The notes beneath the pieces were generated by a model. It made no database searches. It worked only from the letters and a program-made list of their open reading frames with translations, and was not told the origin of the DNA. Below are positions 45,641 to 60,735 of a DNA stretch of 64,000 nucleotides, in pieces. Source of the DNA: Arabidopsis thaliana (lineage: Eukaryota > Streptophyta > Magnoliopsida > Brassicales > Brassicaceae); contig NC_003075.7 in the NCBI RefSeq assembly GCF_000001735.4, positions 18,415,001 through 18,479,000 on the forward strand. The letters are read 5' to 3'. How positions within the stretch are numbered: the stretch's first letter is position 1; every line of letters begins with the position of its first letter. Position numbers and translations under genes: made by a program.

Positions 45641-47061
45641 TTTATTTACCTAAATAATTTTTTGTTATAATATTCACAAATTTTCACCATAAATGATTGA
45701 AAATGGAAAAAAGTTAGGTGATATGAAAAGCTTTACACGGATACTACTTGCTTACTTTGTATATTCGTTTACCCTCCACGTTTTCCCCCCCCCAAAAAGA
45801 CCATTAATTCCAACTTTATGAGTGAATTTCAAAAAATTTCCACGTAATGTATTCCCTTATTTTCTTATTGATTACTTATTTTGTATCAAATTAAATAAGA
45901 TTCTTCGAACCGATATGAAAAGCCAAAAATAAGAGAAGAAGCAACTATGTGGGACCCACTCTGGCTTGTTCACACGTAAGATCCTACGTGGAAATCATTA
46001 TCTCTCGGTTCTCTAAGACCTGACAACTGACAGAAGAAGCTAAAGAACATATCTTCAGAAACTACTTTTGATCTCATCGCTAATCTATTTGGTTAGAAAT
46101 CATAACGTAGATTAGGAATAATTCTAAAGTTTTTGGAGATAAACTCGATTACACGTCTTACAAAGTATTCGTTACTTTCTTAACTTTCTAAATTTTCTTT
46201 TAATTGTTGATCGTAAATCTATGGATGACCCGAAAATCACAAAGAATAATAATAATTTTCATTTATAAACTAAGTTTTCACATGTTGATTATGCTTTTAC
46301 ACCCACCCAATGTAGTTCTTATTAAAAAAAAATGTAGTTCTTAATTCTTCTTAGAGCACAAATATATCGTAGACGTATAGAATAGCCAAAATAGAATGAT
46401 TATGAAATTTATATAATAGAAATAGTTATGTAAGAATTAAGATGAGCTCCAAACTATAAAACAGCAATGCTTTTTGTTTGATTTTGAAAATTGATGAACA
46501 TAGAAAACAGTTTATATACTTTTTCTTAAAGTTTACAAGATTTAGTTTCTAACATTTTGAGATATAGATTTTGTAAATACAAAATATTTAACGATTTAAA
46601 CCGTAGTTCGTTGTATGTGAATTATCTTCTCGTTAAAAAAATGTAGCTGATTATCATTATCACATATATAATCATTATTTGTATCACAGGACACCCTCAA
46701 TTTCTCAATAAAAATAGTTAATCTCAAAGTCAACCCACAAAGTGGAATAAATTAAATTTGCTATTGAAATATCGACAAGATCATGGTGATTTAGTGGTCA
46801 CTTAACATACACGACACATTGAGTAATTATTATATAGCTTTGGATATTATTTTCAATTCAACGAAGTTGTTGACTTAACAAATGTCAACTCTTCCTCCAC
46901 AATTGGAGGTCAAGATAAGATCAAAATAAAAGCTATATTCCCAGACCGTGATACAAATTTGAAATTTGTGACTACATTCTTTTCAGACCAAGATATTATC
47001 TGATCAAAAACTGTAGCTAAACCCAAAAAATTTCAATAACTCAAACTAATTAGTGTCTAAA

Positions 47062-47146
47062 CATATTGGGCTTTTAAGTGTTATGGCGGCGGGAATCTAT
47101 GGTTAACTTATCGGTCCTGTCGTAAGCCCAATGTATTCCAAATGGA
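47062..47146 (-). repeat. Dispersed TGGGCT-bounded repeat, copy 2
   Basis: Inverted relative to 19216-19293. On the minus strand it reads CCATTTGGAATACATTGGGC, TTACGACAGG, a central CGCCGCCAT and AAAAGCCCAATAT. The ends and the GC-rich core are conserved; the middle has small indels. Confidence 0.65.
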
Positions 47147-47315
47147 TGGAAATGTGTAATACTTATATTAAATCACCTGTACAGAAATTGCGAAGAAACA
47201 CACATAATATAAATTAAATTTTAAGACAGTAAATGCCATAGGTGTACATAATTTTGTTCAACGTAATTACATTAATACCCCTCCTTCAAAGTTTCAGTAC
47301 CTATCGCAGTTAGAA

Positions 47316-49560
47316 TTATTTATTAGTGTAAGCAACTCTAGCTGCTTCACTTTTCACCTTTACATCTTCATACATTTTTAAAGAAGCTTCCGAAAACTTT
47401 TTTAATCTCTCTAGAAGCTTCGCCAAACTCGAATGCACACTCGACAAATCCGAAACCAACAGTGAACCGCCTTTTTCTTCCCCCAACATCTCCATATCCA
47501 AGGAAAACCCCTTGATTGACCCGCTAAGTTCATCAGACGGCAGTGTTTTGATCCCTGCAGACCAGTCCCGACACAGCACGAATATCGGTGGAGCCAGGAC
47601 ACGACGTGGGGACCATGGTCTTCGGTTTCTTGTAGAACGTTCTTGAGGGAGCAAGACACAGTTGTGAAGCCAACCATTCAGAGCTTCCACATAAGAAGCC
47701 ATACTGTGAACCAAATCTACAAAGCTTAGACCAAAACACTCTGTTTCTTCTAGAAGCTCCGCCAAAATCCGCCTCTTAAGGACACTTTCGTGTGCTGTTT
47801 TGGAGGAATGTCGACAATGGTAAGCCAATGAAATGGTAATGTACTGTGTATGATGACATTCAAGCATCGCTTTCCACATTCTTATCAACCTAAAGAGAAA
47901 AGTAAGGATCAACCAACGAGTCTATATCCAAAAGTTAATAAGACATTTGGTTACTATATACCCTTGAAGAAACTCTAAGAGCTGTGGGTGGAGCTCATCG
48001 TCTCTGATTCTCTCAATCCGCTTTGAAATCGATTCAACAGATTGAATCGCGACTCTGATTCTTGAATGAAGATCTTTAGCAGCTGCTCTTGTTTTATCCA
48101 TCGATTTAGCACTGTGATCCTTTGCGAATTGGTTCCTTAGCTGCTCGCATTTTCGATCATACTCTTTCCTAATCATCTCACTCGCCTGCATAAAAAGAAA
48201 AACAAATGAGATGTGAGGAAGCACAACACCAACACAGCCATAGAGTCATGATTTTTTTACCTTGACTTCATCATAGAGTTTTCTCTCCCAAGCGTATAAC
48301 CGATCAAGCGAAGAAGAGTGACTTCCTGAGATCATACAAAACTCTTCGATGAAATCACTTCCACTTTCATCATCGTGATCTTCTTTTGATGTCTGGATCA
48401 ACGGATTTCTAGAAGTGGAGGATCTTGACGACGATGTTCTCTTCCACACAATGACTTTAGTAACTTGATGACTCAATGGCTCTACATTAAAGTTTAACTC
48501 AGAACACTAAAACCAAAAATAGCAAAGACACAGGTAAATGATAAATCTTTACCTTGAGAAACTGGTGAATAACTTTTCCCTCTACAACAAGCTCGCTTCA
48601 AAGCTGCAAGAAACGCTATTGAATTTCCCTTTCCTGGTTAACAAAACAAACACTCACGAATCAACAACAGGTTTCAACAGCCATTTACACAATGAAAACA
48701 GAACTCATACCTGTCATATCGGCGAATCCGACTCTGATTTTGTTAACTTCAAGCATTCTTGAAACTTCTCTTCCAGATTCAGAAGCTCTAAAGAACTTAT
48801 GTTCTATATCTTTCATACTCGACACAAAGTCTTTGGCTCTATGTGTGATAAACTCCGATGGATCTTCTCTTTCATCATTATCTTCACAACTCTGTTTCCT
48901 CTGCTTTGTTTTAAAACTCGAGTCTTGCAATGTCTCTGAACCAGATTTTGCTACATTCCCTTGACTAGTAATCTTCTCTAATCCTATAACTGCTGCATCA
49001 CATTCACTATCAATCTCGGTTTGTTCACTTAGCCCTACAAATCTAAAGCTATCAAAATCGTCACAAGTGTCGAAATAGTCCCAAGAAGACGTCTCTGGCC
49101 GGCGAGGACGCGGCGGAGGAGGAGGAGAAAACGCCGGCATTGTCACTTCCAGATCGTCATCACCGTCGCTCAGAGGGTTAATAGTGAAAGTCACAGTAGA
49201 ACTAGCCGTCTCCGTCTTCATGTAACTTAGATTGAAAAGGGGTTTAGGGTTAGGGTTTGGATTCGAGTTATGACTCAGTGGCGAGTCAACCGAATCGTCA
49301 GGGTAAGAGGAGTTATGAGAAGGAGATTTCTCAGGCTCAGTGGCGGTTAACGACGGAGATGATTCATGAGCAGTCTCCGCCTCCGCGTATTGACGAAGAC
49401 AAGCTCCGATGTTACGGAGTGAACGGATGTAAGACACGTGTGCAGCGGCTAAAGCACATCTGGAATCCATAGCTTGTTTGACAAATCTCTTCCTTTCTTT
49501 GCATAGATGAAGCGGCTCGTTCTTCTTATTCATCGATGCTTTCGAGTTTGAACATCCCAT
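47316..49560 (-). CDS. DUF630/DUF632 protein, N-myristoylation motif
   Basis: Five exons: 49560-48711, 48633-48553, 48481-48261, 48185-47962 and 47889-47316, about 649 residues. The start chosen is MGCSNSKAS: it has a strong context (A at -3, G at +4), and Gly2/Cys3 make a myristoylation/palmitoylation signal, so the protein is probably at the plasma membrane. DUF630 covers about 1-60 (KERKRFVKQAMDSRCALAAA). A Pro/Ser-rich linker follows (FSPPPPPRPRRP). DUF632 fills the C-terminal half with long helices (RLYAWERKLYDEVK, FLQGLIRMWKAMLECH), ending SEAARVAYTNK. Family members include nitrate-signalling regulators, but the role of this one is unknown. Older annotations call such proteins bZIP; no bZIP is seen. 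I recall it as AT4G39790. Confidence 0.9.
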
Positions 49561-49804
49561 TTTCTCCAATATCGAATGACCCATTGAGAAAAACTTAATA
49601 AAAATCGAAACTTTGGATTTGTTCTACCCTGAAATCTCTCACGGTGGTTACAAAACAGAACAAACTAAAGAACTCATTTCGAAAAAAAAGAAAATGACAA
49701 GTCTTTGGGGTTTTGTTTTGTTTTCCTTTAATGGCGTTTGTGAGAATTAAGAAGAACAGAGTGAGAAGTAGCTATCACCATGCGGAAAGGAGAGTAGTTG
49801 GGGA

Positions 49805-49816
49805 ATTTATATATAA
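49805..49816 (-). promoter_or_regulatory. TATA box of the DUF630/632 gene
   Basis: TTATATATAAAT on the minus strand. It predicts transcription start near 49780 and a leader of about 220 nt that contains at least one short uORF (49677-49648, nine codons). A (GA)n tract of about 22 bp lies upstream at 49897-49919. Confidence 0.5.
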
Positions 49817-51509
49817 GGAAGAATCCAAAATACTTATTCAATGAGAGAAACCTGAAAAAGGAGCTTTGATCAGACAAATCTTGAACAAAATGGTCTGAGA
49901 GAGAGAGAGAGAGAGAGAGGGTGTGGAGAAGTTTTGTCTTGGTTGCATCGTTTTACGAGAAGAAGATAAAACATTAGTAAAGGAAAAAAAAGTGCAGAGA
50001 TTTTAGTTCATTCCAAAACAGATCATTTACTTCAAAAGCTGAGCTAGAAAATAAAAAGTTAAAGCAGTGAGAAAATCCTAGCAGCAACAATTTCAGATTC
50101 TCTCTCTCTAGATGCTACAAAATCTGTAGTTATGGTCTTTACTCTTTATTGAATATGAACATGAAAGCTACACACTTTGAATATTTTTGTTTTCTTCTCA
50201 TTTATTAACTTCGGTAATTGGATTACAGTACGATTCTACGAGAGTTATGTGAAACCTAGTTACTCTTTTTTTTTCGGTTATGGTTGTGAATGGACCGATT
50301 GAGCTGGGGAAAGAGAGGGAGGGAAAACCAAGTCAAAAGCTTAACGTATATATTCCTGCTTTTATTTAGTTTTGTGATTTTCGATTTACATTATTAAATC
50401 TTCCATAGTCATCTCTACTAAAGATTGGATTCAAAATTTTATAATTTAGGTTCAAAAAAATTAAAAAAAGTCTACGGCAAAAAGAAACGCTTATTAAAAA
50501 TAATTCGGTTTAAGTTTAGGTTAAGCTACTTTAACGTAATTGGGCCACCTAAGGGAGGGAACTCTTTTGTATGGAGAATCGTGTAATTGTCTTTGGGTTT
50601 GAGCAAATCACTCTTGTTTAGTTTCGAGGGTCTCTCTAACGACTCCTTGAAACGTGGGCTTTATTTAGCCTCTCTACATATTAAAATTAAAATATCTCGA
50701 CTTTATAACTTTCATTTAGAATGTGACAAGGGACAAGAAAGAATGGAGGTTAACATTTCTTAAAAGTGAGATATGGGCTGTTGCATATTGTAAGATGGTA
50801 TGGAGAGTAATATAGTATAATAGTGTCTATCAAAAGTTTAAAACTTTGAAACAGTGAATGACACTATTCCCTTTTCCTAGGCCCAAATCCTACCATGACA
50901 ATAACTGTCTCAAAGTTCTACCAAGTACTACTATAACTGAAAATAGTGGCAGTAACAGTAAAGGTCTAAAGGACACTTAATGAGTACGATACTGTTATAA
51001 TCCCTACGATACATTTTTAGTAATTGAAGCAATCTTGCAAGCCTTGACTTTTCGTACGAATGCCTCTTAAAGACCCACCCACACCCCCCAGTATGTTACT
51101 TTTTCATTATAATGTCGACACTATTATTTTTGGGAAATGTTGCTCTACATGATTTTTATGAATTGAATCATATGAACACTCAAATACAAAGGTTTAGGCA
51201 TTCTTTTGAAGATCATATATAAAAAATTCCTTACTCCTTGTACCATATCTAGGAGATATCATTTTATAAAATGAATAGAAATGGTAAAATCCATATTTAA
51301 AAAAATTAATAAATCACTTCTCGTCGAAAATAAAATATAGCTACGGAGGGATGTTTGGTGTCCACAGACCAAATATCTGAAATTATTGGCCTACCTATAA
51401 AGACCTGACGAATAATAATTGTATCTTTAATCATATCATATAAAATTTAAGCATTACAAGTAAATACGTAGGCACGAATTAAATAATCAATACACCATAT
51501 GATTGCGTC
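49817..51509. other. Divergent intergenic region, DUF630/632 gene and FLZ gene
   Basis: AT-rich promoter DNA for both genes, with the (GA)n tract and CTCTCTCTCT runs near 50100. No coding or RNA gene is supported. Confidence 0.5.
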
Positions 51510-51519
51510 TATATTTAAA
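51510..51519 (+). promoter_or_regulatory. Probable TATA box of the FLZ gene
   Basis: TATATTTAAA about 105 nt before the ATG; the following leader is CT/A-rich with no upstream ATG. Confidence 0.45.
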
Positions 51520-51620
51520 CTGATTGGCATCGTAACACACAATTCCCCTCTCCAAGCAACAATCTAAATTTTATAGAGAAAAATAAAAAAGTTTTTCTTT
51601 TTCTTTATAGAAACAATAAT

Positions 51621-52325
51621 ATGTTGTTAGGGAATCGACCACGGCCTCAAATGCAGAGAACAGCAAGCATAACGAGGATCACTATCGAAGTTGATGGTGA
51701 TCAGACCGCCGGCCAAGACTCTGACGTGTCTATGACGGTGGTTGACGGCGGAGAAAATTACGCCCAGCGGTTCTTGTCGCCGGTAAATCACCAGAGGAAC
51801 GAGAGAAAATACGGTGGGAGATCCTCACCGTCGTCTTTTCTTGTAAACTGTGGCTTTTGCAAACGCGGTCTTGCTCCGGGTCGTGATATTTACATGTACA
51901 AGTATGTTTACATATACTAACTACTCTTTTCTTAATTATTTTTCATTTTTACAAGTCTTCAGTTTTAAGATCTCAATTTATAATAGTTTAAAATAATTTT
52001 TCTTTTTAAATTTGAACAAGTTATTTGTTTTATATAATACATTCAAAATTGAAAGCGTTTTTTTTTTATAAATATAATCAAGGGAACTAAGCTACAACCA
52101 AGTTATGAAATTTATTTTTAACACCATATCTTTCCAATGGTAGGGATTCAATGATTTATTCCTCGTTTTCTAATGTATCACAAAGTAGTATTGATATATT
52201 TCTTTGTAACGTGAATAAATTGTAGAGGGGACGCAGCGTTTTGTAGCATAGAATGCAGAGAACAGCAAATGGAGCACGACGAGGGGAAAACAAGAAACCG
52301 CGTCGTACTATCACCTTCAAAATAA
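51621..52325 (+). CDS. FLZ7: FLZ (DUF581) zinc-finger protein, SnRK1-interacting family
   Basis: Two exons, 51621-51901 and 52226-52325, give 126 residues. The FLZ finger is split by the intron. CGFCKRGLAPGRDIYMYK lies in exon 1 and GDAAFCSIECREQQM in exon 2, giving the CxxC...FCSxxC arrangement with the DIYMYxGD signature. The N-terminus is Arg/Thr-rich and disordered. By family FLZ proteins are adaptors that bind SnRK1 kinase subunits through the finger and link energy signalling to other pathways. I recognise AT4G39795. The number FLZ7 is from memory and less certain than the family. Confidence 0.9.
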
Positions 52326-54658
52326 AAATACGCATGGCTCAAATTTACTATTACTCTTAAGTTTGTGTGTGTTTTAACTAGAGATTGTTGTTGTTAATCA
52401 TTAATTAGTGTCATCATGTAAAATTAATCCTCAGAAAAAAATGAAATGAATCTATCTTTCATGTCCTGCCTATTATTTTAGTTTCACACTTCCTTGTCTC
52501 TTTTATAAACTGGGTTTATTTAGTTTGAAGATATGCTTTTTAATTACAACTTTTTTTTTTGTAATATTAAAACATTTAGCTAAAAGAAGTTAAAGAACGA
52601 GTAATTTATGCATACGTGATACGTTACTTTAAGAGCTAGTGAAGGTTGAAGTAAGCACACCATGAATCTCGTTTTAATAGTATGACTTTGTTAGCAAATA
52701 GATCCCAACACCATATGCAACTCACGGTAATTAAGATAATAATTAATAAAAGTATTTATTTTGATTTAAAGTCACATCATTTTGCATAATCTTATAACTA
52801 GTAGTACATGAATAGTAACAGATATAATATTTTTGGCCAGAAAATCATTGGTGGAAATTTAGAAAAAAGCGTTAAATGAAGGATTTAAAAATGGAGGTCA
52901 CTGTCTCGTGACGACGAAAGCGTCCGGCGATTAGTAATGGGATGAAGAGGTGTAGAGTAAATTAATGCGAACACTCGTCATACCGATCAAAGCTTAGTGA
53001 TGACCTAATAACCATTTGTTATTTTACTAATCAAAAAGATGTAATAAGAAAATATTCATACATACTGAAATGGTGTGTGTATGGTTTTAACCTGTCGTAT
53101 CAAAGTTGATACTTATTACGATTTTTTTTTTTTTGAAATATTTCATTTATACATATATTTAAAGCTTTAGTCTTGTAAAAGACGTATACATGCTGTAAAA
53201 TAGTTTTCTACATGCTGTGAAAAGGTTAAAAGTTTATAGATGTTACATTTCTTTCTTTGTTTTTCGGATTAGATATGTTTTATCCATCTTTCTTCCATCA
53301 TAATTTTGTTTTAGTGTATAAGAATTTGTCCATGGTAACACTCATCTGAACTAACAATTTCTAAACGCTATCTATTAGTACTTGGAAAGTATGAACTCTT
53401 GTTCTCTATCATTTGAAATCACATCAGTTTTTTGCTTCAGTATAAATGTGTTTTGACATTTTTCACACGATTTTTTTTTTAATAAAAACTATATGCATGG
53501 ACCGTTATGGTTTTACAAATTAAGTATTTTTATAAAATTATTTTTATTTACTACATTAAAAATTTATTTTGATTATAAAATTTTAATACAATTTTTAAGA
53601 ACACAAAAATGCTTCTATAACGATACTTAAATTAAAGTACATATGTCTCGTTGCTCAATAATTGAAGATTTGTATATTAATGGTTTATGGAAATGGATAG
53701 TTATCAGTAGCTTATAGATAGGATTAGGTTTATAATTAGTCTATGGATTATTTATATATAATTTGTTTTTTTCTTCACTCGTTTTCTGAACTCCAAACTT
53801 CGAGGCTTAGTTGTTGGAGTTTCCGGAGTCATCATATTTTGTCTTCACTACTAATTATTGATTACTTAATTATCAATAAATATATAATTCAAGGGAAATA
53901 AGCAGATTCATTTGGTATCTTTAATTAAATTAATCCTCCCACATATATAATTAATTTGAATTATTTGGACCATCAATCTCATATTTTTATGAATAAACTC
54001 ATTTGAGGTCATTGATGATGCCATGGTAATATTTTAAACTTCTTTTCGATGGTTTTTGAATGAAGAATCGGTCCATACACATTTTATTTATTCCTCCAAA
54101 TTATATTATATTTAAAATAGAATTGTTATGAAAACGACCATTACGTTATAATTTTTTTGCTTGCCATCTTCTACTAAACTAGATTGAAATTTCTCAACTG
54201 TGATAAAAAAATAGCAGGGAACACAAATCAAAAATTTGAATGAGCAAGTTTTCAGTCAAAACCTACAACAATTTACACCACAACGTCTAACTAATTGTGG
54301 TATGAGCAAATTTGGTGACAAAAGCTGTCCATACACTTGTAGATCAATTGCTGAACCAAAACCATGATTATATATCTCAAAAGATAAGCTGTTTTACAAA
54401 CATATGAAACAAAATCATAAGAGATATTGAAATTATGGTCCAACCTAGACACACTTGCAAAATATACCAACCCATCCGGATTACTACAAATACAAGTTAC
54501 TTCACACCCTACAGAGACCAAACTAAAAGCTCTTTGGTCTCTCAGAAACACAAGCTTTCATAATTTAAAAACATTATATAAAAACCAAACAACGACACAA
54601 ATTAAAGACTCTTAAATTATGAGCTAATTAAAGGTCTTAGATTCATGCTTCTTCATGT
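52326..54658. other. Intergenic spacer between the FLZ gene and MIPS1
   Basis: 2.3 kb. A GC-richer patch at about 52893-52945 (GGTCACTGTCTCGTGACGAC onward) has no coding frame. The right end holds the MIPS1 3'UTR. No RNA gene is recognised. Confidence 0.5.
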
Positions 54659-56893
<2,235 letters not shown>

Positions 56894-56990
56894 TTTTGCA
56901 GAGGAAAAGGAAAATTTGGTTGTCTTTCTCGGAATTTGGATCGGTTTTGGGGTGTGAGTTTTGTGCTTCTAATCAGCGGAGACGTGCAAG

Positions 56991-56998
56991 TTTATATA
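56991..56998 (-). promoter_or_regulatory. TATA box of MIPS1
   Basis: TATATAAA on the minus strand about 100 nt before the ATG, giving a leader of about 70 nt without upstream ATG. Confidence 0.65.
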
Positions 56999-57107
56999 GA
57001 CGAGACAGCAAGGGAGATAGAGACACCGTGGCGTCACTTCACTGGTTGATGGTCCCTATTTGTCCAATGCATGTGAGCTAGTGATGCTTCTGGTTCATAG
57101 TGAGCCA

Positions 57108-57568
57108 CACGTGTGGGGTCTCACACGTGAGGGAGGAGCGGAAAATTAAAAATAGTAATTGACACGTCAGATATCTGGTCCATACACGTGGCGTCGCTTT
57201 GTTATGATGATAGCAAAGTCTGGTTTGGTTTTTTTGTTTCATGGGTCCCACATTTTTGTGGGGAACGTTAGTTAGTTCCGTTAATTTGGTGGAAAACGAC
57301 AGTGTTTCGTCAACATGGGACCTTTTGTTCCGTTACAGTTACTAAAAAGATAGTGTTTTGTCAGTTACGAAGGAAAGAGAGTGCACAACACGAACCACGT
57401 TTAGCTGTCAATTGGTCGCCGTAGGAATCACGTGTAGCGTTTGGCGCGTGAGATAGTTAATATCGGTGTTAACGGTCGTTTGGAACAAAAGTGCGACCGT
57501 TTAAAGACTTTTTTGTCGCCGTTTAAAAGTGGGTCCTATGGAATCTTGTTGACTGGGTTTGACACGTG
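57108..57568 (-). promoter_or_regulatory. G-box/ABRE cluster and FHY3-type site upstream of MIPS1
   Basis: CACGTG occurs at 57108, 57124, 57185, 57429 and 57563, with a sixth at 57891. The one at 57185 is the strong ABRE form CACGTGGC. CACGCGC, the known FHY3/FAR1 binding core, lies on the minus strand at 57450-57444. MIPS1 is a reported FHY3/FAR1 target in light signalling; which site is used cannot be told from sequence. Confidence 0.65.
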
Positions 57569-59607
57569 AATTACCTTTTTTTAATTACGATTTTTTATGT
57601 TATTAATTGATACTTGCACTAATTAATTGGTCAAAATGCCGATGATTTCAAGGTACCTATGTTTTTTTTTTTTTTAAAGATTTGTGTTTTAAATATATTT
57701 TTACACATATCTAAGAAATTTAAAATACCTTAAATATAATATTAATTCATACTTGTGATTTCACATTTGAGTAATGTATCATAACCAGACATTGATAACT
57801 ATGAATCTATATGAAACAAAAAGATTTAGTCTAGAACACTGATTATCATTGTCTGTAAAACATCTTCACACTTTTTCTACTGCTCTGTTTCACGTGTTTT
57901 TCATGTCTTAGAAAGACGTTATTCTGAATATATTATTTAATTGATTATGGTCGAGCAATGTGTCATAAGGAAAATATCAGTTACATTTTACTTTCAAATT
58001 TGAATATTTTAACACAAATTGAAACATTTGTTAAAAATTTAAATTATTTGTTATAGCTTTTCCAAGTTACACTAGTTTATATGATGCCTAAAATATGTAA
58101 TTTGATTTCCTTTTGTAACCGGGATTCTTTCATTTCTATTTCAATAATGATTAGTCATTTGAAAGGTTTAGATGGAAAGAAAATCCAACTTTTTGCACAT
58201 GCCTTGAAAATTATTCTAGACATCGGTCTTCCAATGAATCATTTCATTAGTGGACCAATATGAACTGATTTGTAATACAATTTCTTTTAAAGATGTTGCA
58301 TTATATTCAGATTTGGGTGTGGCATGTTAAAAAAGATCTCTTATTATCTGTTGAATTTATATCATTCTCTTTTTATCTTTGTGTTGTTAATTATGATGAT
58401 TTGTAAGTTAAAGGTTAAACGTGTGATCTTGGCTCTCGTATCACCTATTCATTGCAGCAATGCTAATTTTTGAAAAACTACATAAAAATATAGTGCTCTT
58501 GCTCTAGTCGACATAAGAAGTTTCAAAAACTGAATCCAAAAACTAATTATGGAGGATGAAAAAAAAAAAAAATGGTTTTTGGACACACCTTGGAAATGGA
58601 ATGGCTTTGAAAAAGTTTGATAGGCATGGTTGTGGCCATACGTACGTTTGTGTATTGATAATTTGTTTCCCTTTGTAAACTCTTTGTCTGTGTTCCTCCA
58701 CGCCACATACTTCTCTTTGTTTCACATTCATTTTTTTTCACTCAAAAATCATTTTGTATAAAGGGTGATGTTGATGTGCTGGAAGTTTCTCGTACGCTTG
58801 ATTATGTCCAACTATTTTGTTTCGAATTATTTAATTTTAAGTAAATGAAAAGACTACTATCCAAAATAAAATTCACAAACGAATAATAGATAATACGACA
58901 AACAAAACATATTAAGCAGTAAATATATATATATACATATATATTTTGTCTTAATTATAACAGTTGTATTAAAATATATAATTTAATTGCAACTATGTAG
59001 ATATTTTTTTTTCTTCTTCCCAATAACGTAGATATATTTTATTTGTTTCGTTTCATATTTGTTTTTGACAAACTTTGTTTCGTTTCACATTAATAAAGTA
59101 ATCAATTATTTTTGTCAATTGGGAACAGTTTATCCATTGTTTCGTTTCACATTAATAACAGATAAACTGTTTCCAATTTAAACAGAATAAGAATTAAATA
59201 TTTGATCAGAAACTTATCCAAAATTAAATTAAAAACAACTGATTATAAGTTGGACAAACTTTTACGTTGAAATATTTAATTATAAAATAAGATCAAGAGC
59301 TTATCCAAAACTAAATAGAAATGAATAAATACGACAAAAATATTAAAAACTATTACGTTGAAATATTAATAAGTCGTAGATAATACGACAAAAGAAAATA
59401 TATTTAAAGATGACAAACAATACCAATGTGATGTATTCATAAAAGTTTGAGGTAAAAATCAGATAAAAAGTTGTTAGTGACAAAATATAAACAATATCAA
59501 TTGAATTATTTGGTAATAGAGTCAATGAAGGTATAAATATTATATACAATTAAATTCATTCTTCAAACTATTTATAAAAAAATTAACATTTAGGAGGGAT
59601 GCAGTAA
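57569..59607. other. Intergenic spacer between MIPS1 promoter and NEN4
   Basis: AT-rich, with T- and A-runs (57662-57674, 58559-58571) and a short TTTCGTTTCACATTAATAA sequence repeated near 59080 and 59140. No coding gene is supported. Confidence 0.5.
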
Positions 59608-60735
59608 TCATCTAAGCAAAGAATGAGAATGATTGATCAAGCTTTGGAGAGTTTGATTGCCTTGAGCTTTGCTTAACAGATTCTTCACATTTTGTGTCAT
59701 CTGTATTAAACAAAAACATTTAAAAGAAAGACAAAATTTAACGGCAATTTAAATTCTTTATGATTTGAAGAGAGGGGAAAAAAACACAATTACCTTCTCG
59801 AGACTACCCTTCGAGTAAGGCATTGCCCTTTGGGCTATTTGGTAATTCCTTCGACTTCTTGTCATAATCTTAGAAGAAGTGTGCCATTTTCCTTCCAAAT
59901 GATTGGGAAGTGTAGATTCCTGTATATTTAGGTGATATATAAACACATATACAAATGAGTTAATTTGTATATTTGAAATAAAAATCTTGAAAGAAAAAAA
60001 AGAATTATGAGTATACGACATACCAAGAAAAGCACTGTTGCACAATGCTTGAGGACCTCTAAATTCATTCGAACATCATCGAGACTCCTGCAATTATATG
60101 ACATATGTGCGTTATTTCACCTTAAGGAAAACGTAACAGTAATAGATACAAACATATATGATTAGGTACCTGTGCTTTTGAACTCCAAGACCAAAATAGG
60201 CAGCCAAACTTGCCATCTACAAAATAGTGCACAATGACCTTCAATATATAAATTCCTAAGATTTCTAATGCTTACAAAGAATCTTGGATAATGGTACCTT
60301 CATGTTACCAGCTCTTTTGCCAAACTTGTCACTTAATAACCCCAAAGAATCAATGATCCCTGAGGGTTCAGGCGCAGCTTTACCGATCTCAGCGAAAGCT
60401 TCTTTGATCCTAACGCAATCAAATCTTCTAATGTTATGACCTGCCCAAATCCTACCGTTCAACAAACCATGGATTTTCTCAGCCACGTCTTCAAAACTTG
60501 GTGCGTTCGTAACCTTAGCCCTGGTGATCCCATCTGACCTAGACGACCTTATTGAGACCACCGACAAGTCTTTAGGTTGTATAAGCGTTGTGAAGCTCTC
60601 TAGCTCCTCGAGTTTTTTTGGACATACGATGATCGCCCCAAACTCTAGTATGTGAAAATGTTGCCCTGCTTTGTTTGGTACGTTTGTTTCTAGATCGAAG
60701 AAGACGATTTCGTTGGGAAATGTTTGGACCGCCAT
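59608..60735 (-). CDS. NEN4: DEDDh exonuclease-domain protein NEN4
   Basis: Five exons: 60735-60298, 60216-60170, 60087-60024, 59919-59794 and 59700-59608, giving 255 residues. The exonuclease fold is complete. FFDLET carries Asp14 and Glu16; AGHNIRRFD has the second acidic site; IIDSLGL is in between; and HRSLDD supplies the His and final Asp (His161, Asp166), defining the DEDDh class. A short basic tail follows. By family (NAC45/86-dependent exonuclease-domain proteins) it degrades nuclear DNA during phloem sieve-element enucleation. All catalytic residues are present, so it is likely active. I recognise it as AT4G39810. Confidence 0.94.

Larger units (their letters stand above)
44228..47315. 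other. Gene-poor interval between ERF060 and the DUF630/632 gene
   Basis: 3.1 kb. It includes a G-run (TGGGGTGGGGGGG) at about 45128-45140 and a C-run of nine at about 45786-45794, a possible hAT-like remnant (about 45156-45640; left end GGGGTTGTTTGGTTAGC), and the second copy of the TGGGCT-bounded repeat. The 68-codon frame at 45166 starts with GTG and matches nothing known. Confidence 0.45.

Noticed and set aside
57245-57255. USE-like GTCCCACATTT near MIPS1
   Set aside because: Only 9 of 11 positions match and it sits inside the MIPS1 promoter with no TATA at snRNA spacing.
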